Shown piece by piece: positions 10,513 through 19,373 of a DNA stretch of 37,485 nucleotides. The stretch comes from Psychrobacter sp. (GTDB lineage: Bacteria > Pseudomonadota > Gammaproteobacteria > Pseudomonadales > Moraxellaceae). The position numbers were made by a program, and so were the translations under genes. The DNA lies in assembly GCA_029267175.1 (NCBI GenBank), contig JARIDJ010000008.1, forward strand, positions 1 to 37,485. The letters are read 5' to 3'. The notes under the pieces are model-generated. The model had not been told where the DNA came from. It saw only the letters and a program-made list of their open reading frames with translations, and did no database searches. Numbering within the stretch: the stretch's first letter is position 1; each line of letters starts with the position of its first letter.

Positions 10513-11415
10513 TTAATCAAATCGATAAATATCCATCCCTAAGCTATGATGCGCCATGCTTTGGTGGACCACACTGACCCGTTGTCCTGCTCCCAAAGCA
10601 AAGAACAGCGGTAGTAGATGTTCATCGCTTGGATGGATACTTTTATAATTGGGATACTGCTGCCAGTCCAAAGCCGCCGGTATATCGCTCTTTAATTGCT
10701 GTAACAACCATAGCTTAAAATCTTTAGCTGTCTTATCAATGCTATCGGCCTCCCAGCGCATAGCTTGCAAGTTATGCGTAATATTGCCAGAACCAATAAT
10801 TAAAATTTGCTCCTCTCGCAGCCGAGCAAATTGCGCGCCCAACTGATAGCAAGCGACGCTATCATAGTGCTGCGGTAAAGAAACCTGGACGATAGGTACA
10901 TCAGCTTGCGGATAAAGATGACACAGCGGCGACCAAACACCGTGATCACTGACTCTTAGTGGATTAGCTACCGCATTGATACCGCGAGCATTTAGCTGCT
11001 GCACCAAGGACTCAGCAAGCGTAGCGTGACCTGCGGCTGGATATTGCAGCTCATGCAGCTGACGATCAAATCCTGAAAAATCATGCCAAGTCTTGGGCTG
11101 AGGATTACTACTGATCTCAAGCTTGGAGGAGGTCCAGTGCGCTGACATGATGACAATCGCTCGCGGCTTGGGTAAGTTTTGACCGATACGGGCGAGCGCA
11201 CTAGTAGTCGCTGACTGCTCAATAGCTAAAGTAGGCGCGCCATGAGAGATAAATAAAGCAGGCAATTTTGCCGCGTTACTCAGACCCATAGGTCTATCTG
11301 CCCAAGCGAGCGTACCGCTGATAGGGGTGCTCATATCATCGATACTATCATGGGGGCTATGATGGGAGCTAGCATAAGAATGCTTAGGAAACTGAGCGAA
11401 CTTTGAATGATTCAT
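10513..11415 (-). CDS. ygiD: DODA-type extradiol ring-cleavage dioxygenase, YgiD-like
   Basis: Member of the class III extradiol dioxygenase family that includes 4,5-DOPA dioxygenase and E. coli YgiD. The metal-binding histidines expected in this family are visible in FISHGAPTLA, IVMSAHWTSS and GNITHNL, and HPSDEHLLPLFFALGAG is the family's C-terminal block. At 300 residues it is longer than the usual ~260 because of a N-terminal His/Ser-rich extension of about 45 residues. Internal ATGs at 11334 (MSTPISG) and 11289 (MGLSNAA) are possible starts, and no candidate has a strong ribosome binding site. It sits 57 bases after rlmH on the same strand. The physiological substrate is unknown. Confidence 0.9.
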   Translation of the reverse strand: MNHSKFAQFPKHSYASSHHSPHDSIDDMSTPISGTLAWADRPMGLSNAAKLPALFISHGAPTLAIEQSATTSALARIGQNLPKPRAIVIMSAHWTSSKLEISSNPQPKTWHDFSGFDRQLHELQYPAAGHATLAESLVQQLNARGINAVANPLRVSDHGVWSPLCHLYPQADVPIVQVSLPQHYDSVACYQLGAQFARLREEQILIIGSGNITHNLQAMRWEADSIDKTAKDFKLWLLQQLKSDIPAALDWQQYPNYKSIHPSDEHLLPLFFALGAGQRVSVVHQSMAHHSLGMDIYRFD

Positions 11416-11472
11416 CTCAAGTTTATTAGGGCAACTGCGCGTTTTTCAATCGGATTTGCCCCTTATTATTTA

Positions 11473-11961
11473 TCAATTACCGCGGTGATAGGGATGATTG
11501 TGATTGATACTCATAGCGCGGTACAATTGCTCCATTAGCACCACCCTAACTAAAGGGTGCGGCAAAGTCAGCGCAGACAGTGACCATTTCATATCAGCTT
11601 TGGCTAAAACTTCTGGCGATACCCCATCAGCGCCGCCAATGACCAAAGCTACATCATCGCCTTGTAGCATAGCGTCGGCAAGCTTTCCAGCTAGGCTTTC
11701 AGTCGATATCATCTTGCCTTTGACGTCTAATACCCAAAGCTGTTCGCGGCCTATAGCGTTATGGGTCGATAAGATAGCTTGACCTTCTTGCTCGCGATAT
11801 TGAGCTAAGTTTGCCTCAGAAGGGTTTTTCGCACGCTTAGCAGCTGCTAATTCGACCAGTTGCGTGGTTAGCATCGGCTGGATACGCTTAAAATAATCAT
11901 CAAAGCCCGTCTGAATCCATTTAGGCATTTTTTGCCCTACGCTTAATATTCTTATTTTCAT
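11473..11961 (-). CDS. rlmH: 23S rRNA (pseudouridine1915-N3)-methyltransferase
   Basis: A SPOUT-class methyltransferase that methylates pseudouridine 1915 in helix 69 of 23S rRNA on assembled ribosomes, using S-adenosylmethionine. The 162 residues match the family length. The start MKIRILSVGQKMPKW, the knot segment ALVIGGADGVSPEV and the conserved end LMEQLYRAMSINHNHPYHRGN are diagnostic. In many bacteria rlmH follows rsfS, but here it follows a DUF421 gene. Confidence 0.96.
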   Translation of the reverse strand: MKIRILSVGQKMPKWIQTGFDDYFKRIQPMLTTQLVELAAAKRAKNPSEANLAQYREQEGQAILSTHNAIGREQLWVLDVKGKMISTESLAGKLADAMLQGDDVALVIGGADGVSPEVLAKADMKWSLSALTLPHPLVRVVLMEQLYRAMSINHNHPYHRGN

Positions 11962-12010
11962 AATGCAGTTACTTTTTAGCTTTGTGGTTAATGGAGTTAA
12001 GAGTCACAAG

Positions 12011-12544
12011 TTAAGAGTCACGAGTAAGGGGTTTTAAGGTTTCAGAAATACCAGCACTGCCTTTATTGTCATCTTTAGTAATGATGTTTAAGGTAGCATC
12101 TGACTCAAAAACGATCGCTTCTATCTCGTCCAAACTATGAATACCATTTGAGCGCATGACACTCTCAAGTTCTTGACGAGTCAAACGCTCATCACGCATA
12201 GCTTCAGGCAAAAACTGCCCTTGATAAAAAACAATCTTTGGCTCAGATAAGATAAAACTACTAAACGCCGGGGAGATAGAAGCGTATTTAGTGACCAAAA
12301 ACTGCAACAGATAAAGAGTCAAAATAGAAGAGATACCCTCTATAAAAGGAATATTTTCTAATAAAATAGTACTAGCTCCTAGCGAACCAATCATCACCGT
12401 AACAATCCAATCAAAGTTATTTAATTGAGAAGTGGAGCGTTTGCCAGATACTTTAGTGACGACAACGATCATCAGATAAACCATTGCCGCGGTCAGGACA
12501 ATGCGTACTAGTTTTTCTATATTGTCAAAAAACAACATGTCCAT
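12011..12544 (-). CDS. DUF421 (YetF-like) membrane protein
   Basis: Predicted inner-membrane protein of 177 residues with a N-terminal region of three hydrophobic segments (about 14-30, 45-62 and 68-85). A soluble domain follows, typical of DUF421 (PKIVFYQGQF, LTRQELESVMRSNGIHSLDEIE, AIVFESDATLNII). AGGAG lies nine bases before the ATG. The function of DUF421 proteins is largely undefined; related YetF proteins occur in spore-forming bacteria. It starts 16 bases after the stop of the next upstream membrane-protein gene, so the two are probably co-transcribed. Confidence 0.88.
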   Translation of the reverse strand: MDMLFFDNIEKLVRIVLTAAMVYLMIVVVTKVSGKRSTSQLNNFDWIVTVMIGSLGASTILLENIPFIEGISSILTLYLLQFLVTKYASISPAFSSFILSEPKIVFYQGQFLPEAMRDERLTRQELESVMRSNGIHSLDEIEAIVFESDATLNIITKDDNKGSAGISETLKPLTRDS

Positions 12545-12559
12545 ATGGGGTTACTCCTA

Positions 12560-13048
12560 TTATTTGGGGGTTAGCAGTCGATTAAATAACCAAAGACTTA
12601 CGCGCGCGCTGATAAAGGTCAAAAGCACGATAGCTACAAATGAGACTAATAGAGGCCAAGGCTGCTGTAGGGTCATCTCAATAAATACTTGACGATTAGC
12701 GCTATCAAACAGCCATAACCAAATCGCTAAGAAGTAAAGCGCAGTCAATAACCAAACAATCGCTGTACCGCTCAGAGCTAGCTTGTTTATCTCCTGCTTA
12801 TGCAAAGCTCGTCCTTGATGCTTAATGAATTTTTGTACCGCAATAAAAGCACCGACTAAGATGGCTATCAAGGTAACCAGCTGCGGGTTTAGCGCAATCT
12901 GCGTTTGTATTAACATTAATAAAGCGCTGGCGAGGATATAGCCCACCATAAAAAAACCAATATACTGAGTCAATTTGACAGGTGGAGTCGCTAGATTGAG
13001 CGTTGGTTTAGCATTGTGTTTACTTAAACTAGCAGGCTTACGAGACAT
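12560..13048 (-). CDS. Four-TM membrane protein, possibly ABZJ_00895 family
   Basis: A 162-residue protein with a basic N-terminal tail (about 1-25) and four hydrophobic segments at about 27-47, 55-72, 92-115 and 128-155. The layout and size resemble the small integral membrane family named ABZJ_00895 in Acinetobacter, an assignment I hold only moderately. A weak AGGC site precedes the start. It lies 46 bases downstream of dacB and 16 bases upstream of the DUF421 gene, all on the same strand, which suggests a small envelope-related operon. No catalytic residues can be recognised. Confidence 0.7.
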   Translation of the reverse strand: MSRKPASLSKHNAKPTLNLATPPVKLTQYIGFFMVGYILASALLMLIQTQIALNPQLVTLIAILVGAFIAVQKFIKHQGRALHKQEINKLALSGTAIVWLLTALYFLAIWLWLFDSANRQVFIEMTLQQPWPLLVSFVAIVLLTFISARVSLWLFNRLLTPK

Positions 13049-13094
13049 AAAAGTGCCTATATAAAATTATAAAATAACTTAGCGGCAGCTAAAA

Positions 13095-15062
13095 TTACTG
13101 CTGCGCGCTCCAATCAAGCATAGCATCGAGTACTGGTCTAGCAATATAAGGATTGAGCGCCTCCTTAGTATTGATTAGTCCAACTACCGCATAATCTTGG
13201 CCCGACTGACCTTTGACATACCCTGCCATTGCTGCCACGTTGCTTAAAGTGCCAGTTTTTATCCAAGCTCGGCCAATCGCTGCTGAGTCAGGCAAACGCT
13301 CGCTATGAGTCATAATAGTACCACTAACGCCAGCCACGCCTAGTGAATTGACGTAAGCGTCAAAGCTTGGATGGCGATAAGCAAAGCTCAATAACTCCGC
13401 TAAATTGGCAGCGGTCACGGTACAATCTCGGCATAATCCTGAGCCGTTAGTCAGATAAGGCGGCGCGCTGTGAAGGTTATTTTGCCACCAATGCTTAATT
13501 TGCTGTAACGCCTGCGGATAATCAGTCGCTTTGGGTTGATCAAAGTGATAAAGACTGGCGACGTTTGATTTATTAGCGCTAGTATTAGCACTAGTAACGG
13601 CGCGGTTAGCAGCACTAGTGTTATTAACATGACTATCTTTATTCTCCCTATCGTTATGATAACTACCGATAGCTAAAGCCACTTGCTCAGTCATGACGTT
13701 ATTGGAGAAGTGATTGATATCGTATATTTGCTCAGTCAAATTATAAGATGGATAGCTAACCAGCGGTAATGGTGCTAGCGGTAATGCTGATAATCCAGTA
13801 GTCACACGCTGGTAGCGCTCAGTGTTTTGTGCGCTATGATAAGTGGCGTAGGGCTTTTCTTGACTGATAACTTTGCCTGCTAGAGTATTGCCAAGCATCT
13901 GCCATTTTTGAGCAACCACGCGGGCGGCGAAGTCTTTGGCATCAGGATAATTGATATAAAAAAGATGCTCACCGCAGCTCTCTGGTAAGCTGGCATTAAA
14001 AGATAATTTATCGGTTTGCCACTGCGGTGCAAGGCTGTTGCTAGCCTGCGAGCAATTAGCGCTGCGAGTAGCAATACGGCTTGGCAGCTGATAATTGGCC
14101 AATTGCGGCGTATAGCTTAGCTTAGCTTGCCTATTAGCTAAAGGATAGGTATAGATGCCGACACTATTAAAGTTGACCAAAAACCCATCCGGACTAGCGT
14201 TATAAGGCCGCAAAGGGGCATTATCAAAAGCGGCCGGATTTTTACTGACTTTTTTGAATATTGAGCTGTCGATAATGATATCGCCATCGATATGACGAAT
14301 ACCGGCCTTTTGTACTTGATAAAGCAGCTGCTCTAGCCGCGCGTGAGTCATCTTAGGGTCGCCGCTACCTTGAATAATCAAGTCACCATGCAAGCGATTG
14401 CCTATGATAAGACCGCTATGATAAACCCTAGTAAACCAAACAAAATCGGCACCCAAAGTATCTAGCGCTACAAAGCTTGGTATCAATTTCATCGTACTAG
14501 CAGGGGTGCGCAAGATATGAGGATTGTGACTGACTAGCGGCGCTAATGGGCGCTGAGCTATCTCTGAGCTTTGCTGATTATTAGCGGTCTTATTATCGCT
14601 ATAGCGAATAGTAGTGCTCTCATTAATGACTAGTATCGGTGGCGGATTCTCTAAGCTTTGATAAGTATAAGGATCATCGGTGTAAGCTTGTAGCTTGCGA
14701 TCTTGTTGCTCAATAGCCTGCTTATCAATGATGATGGCTGCTGCATCTTTATTAGTATGATTATCAGGCGTAGCCTCTGTTACCTTTAGTGTATTTGCTT
14801 CAGTATTAATATTGGCATGGCTGTCGATTACCTTTATCGCTGAGGGCAGACGGCTATGGGCTTTATCTCCTATTGGGGTGATAATCACACTGATATCGTC
14901 AGCGCTTAGATTCGCTTTGCTCAGTGCCGCTTGCATAGAGGAGGGCAGCACCGCTTGCGCTGACAATGGCAATAAAGCGACTAAAGCCGTCGTTAATAGT
15001 CGCAGCTGCTGAGGAGCAGTGAAAGTAGTAGTTGAGGTAAAAAAACTAGAGAGTATAGACAT
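13095..15062 (-). CDS. dacB: D-alanyl-D-alanine carboxypeptidase/endopeptidase PBP4
   Basis: A periplasmic class C penicillin-binding protein (peptidase S13) that trims or cleaves peptidoglycan cross-links. A signal peptide is visible (hydrophobic core about 22-36, cleavage after AQA). All three active-site motifs are present: SxxK at 189-192 (STMK), SxN at 453-455 (SNN) and KTG at 602-604. The 655 residues exceed the ~480 of E. coli PBP4. The extra length lies mainly in a Thr/Asn-rich stretch before the SxxK motif (about 65-180) and an Asn/Ser/Ala-rich insertion after the SxN motif. It is probably the first gene of a run continuing into the two membrane-protein genes. Confidence 0.94.
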   Translation of the reverse strand: MSILSSFFTSTTTFTAPQQLRLLTTALVALLPLSAQAVLPSSMQAALSKANLSADDISVIITPIGDKAHSRLPSAIKVIDSHANINTEANTLKVTEATPDNHTNKDAAAIIIDKQAIEQQDRKLQAYTDDPYTYQSLENPPPILVINESTTIRYSDNKTANNQQSSEIAQRPLAPLVSHNPHILRTPASTMKLIPSFVALDTLGADFVWFTRVYHSGLIIGNRLHGDLIIQGSGDPKMTHARLEQLLYQVQKAGIRHIDGDIIIDSSIFKKVSKNPAAFDNAPLRPYNASPDGFLVNFNSVGIYTYPLANRQAKLSYTPQLANYQLPSRIATRSANCSQASNSLAPQWQTDKLSFNASLPESCGEHLFYINYPDAKDFAARVVAQKWQMLGNTLAGKVISQEKPYATYHSAQNTERYQRVTTGLSALPLAPLPLVSYPSYNLTEQIYDINHFSNNVMTEQVALAIGSYHNDRENKDSHVNNTSAANRAVTSANTSANKSNVASLYHFDQPKATDYPQALQQIKHWWQNNLHSAPPYLTNGSGLCRDCTVTAANLAELLSFAYRHPSFDAYVNSLGVAGVSGTIMTHSERLPDSAAIGRAWIKTGTLSNVAAMAGYVKGQSGQDYAVVGLINTKEALNPYIARPVLDAMLDWSAQQ

Positions 15063-15168
15063 AATAACTTTTGGCTTAGATTATAAAACCGCTTATAGTA
15101 TCATGAGTTCTATAAACTCAATCCTATACTCATCAAAATTGATGATTTGAGTGCTCAAATTAATGCTG

Positions 15169-15774
15169 TTAGCGCACATGCAAAAAAGCCATAGCGGTCA
15201 TCACCGCATCGTTATAAGCGTCATGATTGCCAAATTCAGGGATATTGTAGTGAGCCAATATCTTTGGTAATTGCTGCGAGGGTTTGGGAGTATTGGGATC
15301 ACGATCGCCCATACGTTGACTATATAGGCGTCTGACATCGAGCACCTCATTAGGTAAAGTGGTGCCCATATACTTCTTAATCAAAGGATTCAAAAACGCG
15401 GTATCTATCTGCGGGCAAAACCCTACTATCGGCCTATTATCAATAAAAGGCAATAGCAGCTCGAGCATCTCATCATAGCTCATCCCTTGTTCGACATCAG
15501 CACTACGTAGACCATGAATGACGATAGTATCGCGATCTGGCATGATGGGCGGACGACAAACCAGATGTAGACCGTTGCCAGTATCGATAGTATCCCCATT
15601 GATATGAATGGCAGCTACAGAGAGTAGATGATGCTTACGCGGATTTAGCCCGGTCATCTCGCAATCTATCGCTACCCACTGATCGTCTATAGGCGGCTCA
15701 AACATTGAGCTTAGCTCAGCTCGCTGCAAGTGGTTTTTTTGCCATTTATTAGATAACTGCTTTAGCCAGCTCAT
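15169..15774 (-). CDS. DnaQ-like DEDDh 3'-5' exonuclease
   Basis: A 201-residue protein with an RNase T/DNA polymerase III epsilon-type exonuclease domain. The Exo I motif is AIDCEMTGLNP, Exo II lies in IVGFCPQIDTAFL, and Exo III is GNHDAYNDAVMTAMAF, with the His and Asp of the DEDDh class. It is shorter than true DnaQ and lacks the clamp-binding C-terminal part, so it is an accessory exonuclease rather than the replicative proofreader. It starts 47 bases after the CBS/DUF294 gene on the same strand, a pairing common in proteobacteria. The substrate is unknown. Confidence 0.87.
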   Translation of the reverse strand: MSWLKQLSNKWQKNHLQRAELSSMFEPPIDDQWVAIDCEMTGLNPRKHHLLSVAAIHINGDTIDTGNGLHLVCRPPIMPDRDTIVIHGLRSADVEQGMSYDEMLELLLPFIDNRPIVGFCPQIDTAFLNPLIKKYMGTTLPNEVLDVRRLYSQRMGDRDPNTPKPSQQLPKILAHYNIPEFGNHDAYNDAVMTAMAFLHVR

Positions 15775-15821
15775 GATGGTGCTCTTAATTACCGTACTTG
15801 TAAATAAAATCTATCCTAGTA

Positions 15822-17807
15822 TCAATTAATCTCTAACTGATAATGCTGTCGCAGCTGATTTTTAAAACTTTTTACTACCGCTAAGCATTCTTTTAATACA
15901 TCACGCTCAAGCGCCGATAGCGTTAAGGGATCGACTTGTCTAGCATATTTATCATCAGTAGCTAAAGCGACCGCCAAACGTTGACCCATAAAGAACTCTA
16001 AGGCTTCGCTTAAAGTTGTGGCTCGCTCTTGATTCATAACGCGCGCTTGTACTAGGGCTTTTAGCCGATCTCGAGTGCTAGGAACATGTAAGATGTCGTA
16101 CTCCAAGGCCATAGCCCGTATGCCGTGTACCAAAGGAAAGATACCCGCTTTTTTTAGATCAATAGTACTACTAGAGGGCTTACCCAATATAGGCACAAAC
16201 CTTTGCCACCACTGATTGACATCACCGAATTGTAGAGCGGCGCGTGCGAATTGACGCACAAACATAGGATCGGACTGACGATGCGCGACCTTTAGATGAT
16301 TACGAACTTGGGTCAATAGCGACTCATCACCACAGACATACTCGCCATCAAGTATCGCTGATAGATAAATACCGTGCATAGCATCAGTGTTTCTAAACCA
16401 TAAGCTAATTTGTGCCTCAAACTTTTTAAGCGGTTGTCGCCACATTGGGTTGGTCATCATGATATTACCATCACAAAGCGGGTAGCCCAGCGTGGCTAAT
16501 TGATGGTTAAAAGTCTCAGCGAACTGCGCTAGCTGTGGATGCTCAAAACCATCGCGGATAATAAGCGCATTGTCTTGATCGGTACGCATGATCTGCTCGC
16601 CGCGTCCCTCAGAGCCCATAACGATGACGCAAGTATTTTGTAGGACTTCCTCAGGGACAATAAGTTGCCACAGTTTAGTAAATACCTGGGCGTTTAGGGT
16701 CTGTACCATTCTACTGACCACGCCTATTTTTACCCCGTTTTGCTGCTGGGCGCGAATATAACGGCCAATGAGCTCGACGGCGGTATCAATACTCTCAAAA
16801 TCCTTAGCTTGTTCTATTTGAATACTAATCAGCTGTGAGTGTTGACCGATATAGGCAAGCATATCACTTTGACCCAAGATACCTACCACTTTGCCATTAT
16901 TATCGATAACGGGTAGCCGGTGGATACGGTAGCGGGTCATGGTCAATAAGGCATCGCCAATCTCGCTATCGGCGTTGATGGTACGCAGATTAAAGCTAGC
17001 ATAGTCTTGGCAAGGCGTTGTAGCCGGATTTTGCTCATCACTTACCGCTCGGCAAATATCGGCATCGGTCAAAATACCAAACTGACTGTCATTAGCGTTA
17101 TAGGCTGGGCTGTCAGCTAAGGTAGAAGGATCCGGTAATTCAACGGTAGGGCGAACTAAAACATGCTTGAGCCGAGCCTCTGTCATAACTTGAGCAGCTT
17201 GTTGCAAACTACTACTTGCATCAATAATATGTACCGATAATAAGGTTACATCGGTCACAGGTTGCAGCATAATTTGTTGTACTTCTTGCTGGGCGGTGTA
17301 ACCGGTATTACTGATAGATAGGTTTTGTGAGGTGGTGCCTTGGCGTTGTTGTAAGGCTTTTATCTTTTCGGGTAATTTGTCGGAGAGGAGCTGACGCACC
17401 AGATGATTTTGGGCACTGATTTTATCGATAGCAGCGCCATCTATTTGCAGCAATAGCGTATCTTCGCTAGCGCGGTAATCATAGGGCTGGGTAGATGACG
17501 AATCGCTTTGAGTGGATTGGGGAGTACGGCGACTATCAAACCAATCATTACTATGAAGATGATCGGAGTGATTGCTTCCTAAGTAAGCAGCGACAAACTC
17601 ACCTGCCAAGCTTTGCTCAATTTGACCTTTTATCACTACATAAAAATACTGTAAATCCTCAGCTGGTAAACTCTCATCTACCGCTAAATAACGTATCTTT
17701 GTATGTTTTCTAATGCTTTGACGCTCAGCTAAGCTCAAGACATCGAAGGGCGGTTGAGTAAAATCAAGATGGTTCATAATATCATCCGTGATAGCGCTGT
17801 TAATCAT
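15822..17807 (-). CDS. Cyclic-nucleotide-binding-like/CBS/DUF294 nucleotidyltransferase
   Basis: A 661-residue multidomain protein. Residues about 1-165 form a cNMP-binding-like region with an Asp/Ser-rich insertion. Residues about 185-335 hold two CBS domains (RIHRLPVIDNNGKVVGILGQSD in the second), which usually bind adenine nucleotides. Residues about 360-500 are the DUF294 nucleotidyltransferase, with GSEGRGE at 398-404 and the metal-binding pair D410/D412 in TDQDN. The rest is the DUF294 C-terminal helical domain. The layout resembles GlnD-type N-termini and suggests a signal-responsive nucleotidyltransferase of unknown target. The start could instead be the ATG at 17777 (MNHLDFTQ), which has GGA seven bases upstream. 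Confidence 0.88.
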   Translation of the reverse strand: MINSAITDDIMNHLDFTQPPFDVLSLAERQSIRKHTKIRYLAVDESLPAEDLQYFYVVIKGQIEQSLAGEFVAAYLGSNHSDHLHSNDWFDSRRTPQSTQSDSSSTQPYDYRASEDTLLLQIDGAAIDKISAQNHLVRQLLSDKLPEKIKALQQRQGTTSQNLSISNTGYTAQQEVQQIMLQPVTDVTLLSVHIIDASSSLQQAAQVMTEARLKHVLVRPTVELPDPSTLADSPAYNANDSQFGILTDADICRAVSDEQNPATTPCQDYASFNLRTINADSEIGDALLTMTRYRIHRLPVIDNNGKVVGILGQSDMLAYIGQHSQLISIQIEQAKDFESIDTAVELIGRYIRAQQQNGVKIGVVSRMVQTLNAQVFTKLWQLIVPEEVLQNTCVIVMGSEGRGEQIMRTDQDNALIIRDGFEHPQLAQFAETFNHQLATLGYPLCDGNIMMTNPMWRQPLKKFEAQISLWFRNTDAMHGIYLSAILDGEYVCGDESLLTQVRNHLKVAHRQSDPMFVRQFARAALQFGDVNQWWQRFVPILGKPSSSTIDLKKAGIFPLVHGIRAMALEYDILHVPSTRDRLKALVQARVMNQERATTLSEALEFFMGQRLAVALATDDKYARQVDPLTLSALERDVLKECLAVVKSFKNQLRQHYQLEIN

Positions 17808-17960
17808 TCATACAGCTATATTAAATATAGTAACCGTGACTTTTCTAACTTTATTTACTATAGCACTATCTATCGCTGTTATCCCTAATAAGATTAGGGT
17901 TATTTTATAAACTGAGCACTATAGAGCTTAGCCTATCAGTTAATTTATCAATTAAACGAC

Positions 17961-19172
17961 TTATCGATCTTTAGTGAGCATGTTACGGATACGGCTAATA
18001 GCTTCCCGGCTCTCTGACACGCTAGCCACTAGGGCTATACGCACGTAACCTTGACCTGGGTTTTTACCATTGACCTCGCGCGATAGATAACGCCCAGCCA
18101 AAACATGAATATTAGCCTCTTCATAAAGCGCTGTGACAAAAGCCTCGTCATCGCCTGCAAAAAGCGGCGGCACTTTTATCCAAAAATAAAACCCCGCATC
18201 CGGCATGCGCAAATCTAATAGCTCGCCAAGCTCCTCCATCCATAAGGCAAACTTCTCTTTATACAAGGCTCGATTGTGCGCCACATGCTTCTCATCTTGC
18301 CAAGCTGCAATAGAGGCTAGTTGATGAGGAATAGGCATCGCGCAGCCTTGGTAAGTGCGACATTGTAAATAAGACTTTAAGATATCAGCGTCACCAGCGA
18401 CAAAGCCTGAGCGTAGACCGGGAAGGTTTGAGCGTTTCGACAACGAATGAAAAACGATGCAGTTCTTATAATTATCACGGCCAAAACTAGTACAAGCTTG
18501 CAATAAACCAATAGGCGGCTGATCAAAATACAGCTCGCTATAGCACTCGTCACTGGCAATAATAAAGCCATACTTGTCAGATAAACGCATGATAAATTCC
18601 CAATCATCCAAGCTCATCATCGAGCCTGTCGGATTATTGGGGCTACAAACAAATAACAGCTGTGTGCGACTCCAAACCTCTATTGGCACAGCGCGATAAT
18701 CACCTTTAAAGTTATTCTCAAAAGTACAAGGAACAAAATAAGGGGTGGCATTTGCCAAAATAGTAGCGCCTTCATAGATCTGATAAAAAGGATTGGGCAT
18801 GACTACTACCGGTTCTAGCGTATGGTCCTCGCCATGATTGACCGCTGCTTGCACCAAGCTAAAAATAGCCTCACGGGTTCCCATGACTGGTAAAACTTGC
18901 TGATGAGCATTAACATGACGCAAAAAAAAGCGCTTCTCTAACCAATGAGCGATGGTTTGACGCAGCTCAAATAGCCCCTCTGTGGTTGGATAACGATTGA
19001 AGCGGTCCAGATTTTGTTGTAAGACGTCCAAAACAAAACTTGGCGGCGGATGTTTTGGCTCGCCAATACCAAGCTTTATTTCACTACAAGCAGTATTGGC
19101 TATGCTATCAGCTAATAGACTGTTCATCTTAGCGAACGGATAAGGATGCAGATGCGACAAGTTGTGATTCAT
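17961..19172 (-). CDS. dapC: Succinyldiaminopimelate transaminase
   Basis: A PLP-dependent class I aminotransferase that makes N-succinyl-LL-2,6-diaminopimelate for lysine and peptidoglycan synthesis. The product is 403 residues from the ATG at 19172. A TTG-initiated frame to 19196 would add eight residues, and neither start has a clear ribosome binding site. Visible are the substrate-side LGIGEPKHPPP, the cofactor-binding CSPNNPTGS, SDECYSELYF and the Schiff-base lysine in HSLSKRSNLPGLRSGF. The neighbourhood with glnD and map is the one in which dapC is found in pseudomonads, which supports DapC over other class I aminotransferases. Confidence 0.88.
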   Translation of the reverse strand: MNHNLSHLHPYPFAKMNSLLADSIANTACSEIKLGIGEPKHPPPSFVLDVLQQNLDRFNRYPTTEGLFELRQTIAHWLEKRFFLRHVNAHQQVLPVMGTREAIFSLVQAAVNHGEDHTLEPVVVMPNPFYQIYEGATILANATPYFVPCTFENNFKGDYRAVPIEVWSRTQLLFVCSPNNPTGSMMSLDDWEFIMRLSDKYGFIIASDECYSELYFDQPPIGLLQACTSFGRDNYKNCIVFHSLSKRSNLPGLRSGFVAGDADILKSYLQCRTYQGCAMPIPHQLASIAAWQDEKHVAHNRALYKEKFALWMEELGELLDLRMPDAGFYFWIKVPPLFAGDDEAFVTALYEEANIHVLAGRYLSREVNGKNPGQGYVRIALVASVSESREAISRIRNMLTKDR

Positions 19173-19315
19173 AGGCGTAGTAACTATAATAGACAATTGA
19201 TAATAAAGTTATAAAGAAAAATTACAATAGGGCAGTGTAGCACCTCTCTGATTTTTTGTCCTTTTCTTATAGTAGCTATCAAGCCAAGACCAGCTTTGGC
19301 TCTATGATAACTGCT

Positions 19316-19345
19316 TAGTGTGACCTAATAGTTGGGGTCACCCTA
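19316..19345. promoter_or_regulatory. Inverted repeat upstream of the two-TM protein gene
   Basis: TAGTGTGACC at 19316-19325 and GGTCACCCTA at 19336-19345 form a ten-base inverted repeat with one mismatch and a ten-base spacer. It ends 28 bases before the ATG at 19374. It could be an operator or a leader hairpin; no T-tract follows, so it is not a terminator. Confidence 0.45.
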
Positions 19346-19373
19346 GTTACTCACTTTTGAGGAGTGTTATAAA

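Noticed and set aside
11999-12023. Direct repeat AAGAGTCAC after the DUF421 gene
   Set aside because: It is a nine-base duplication at the gene's end with no structure around it, most simply a slippage event.
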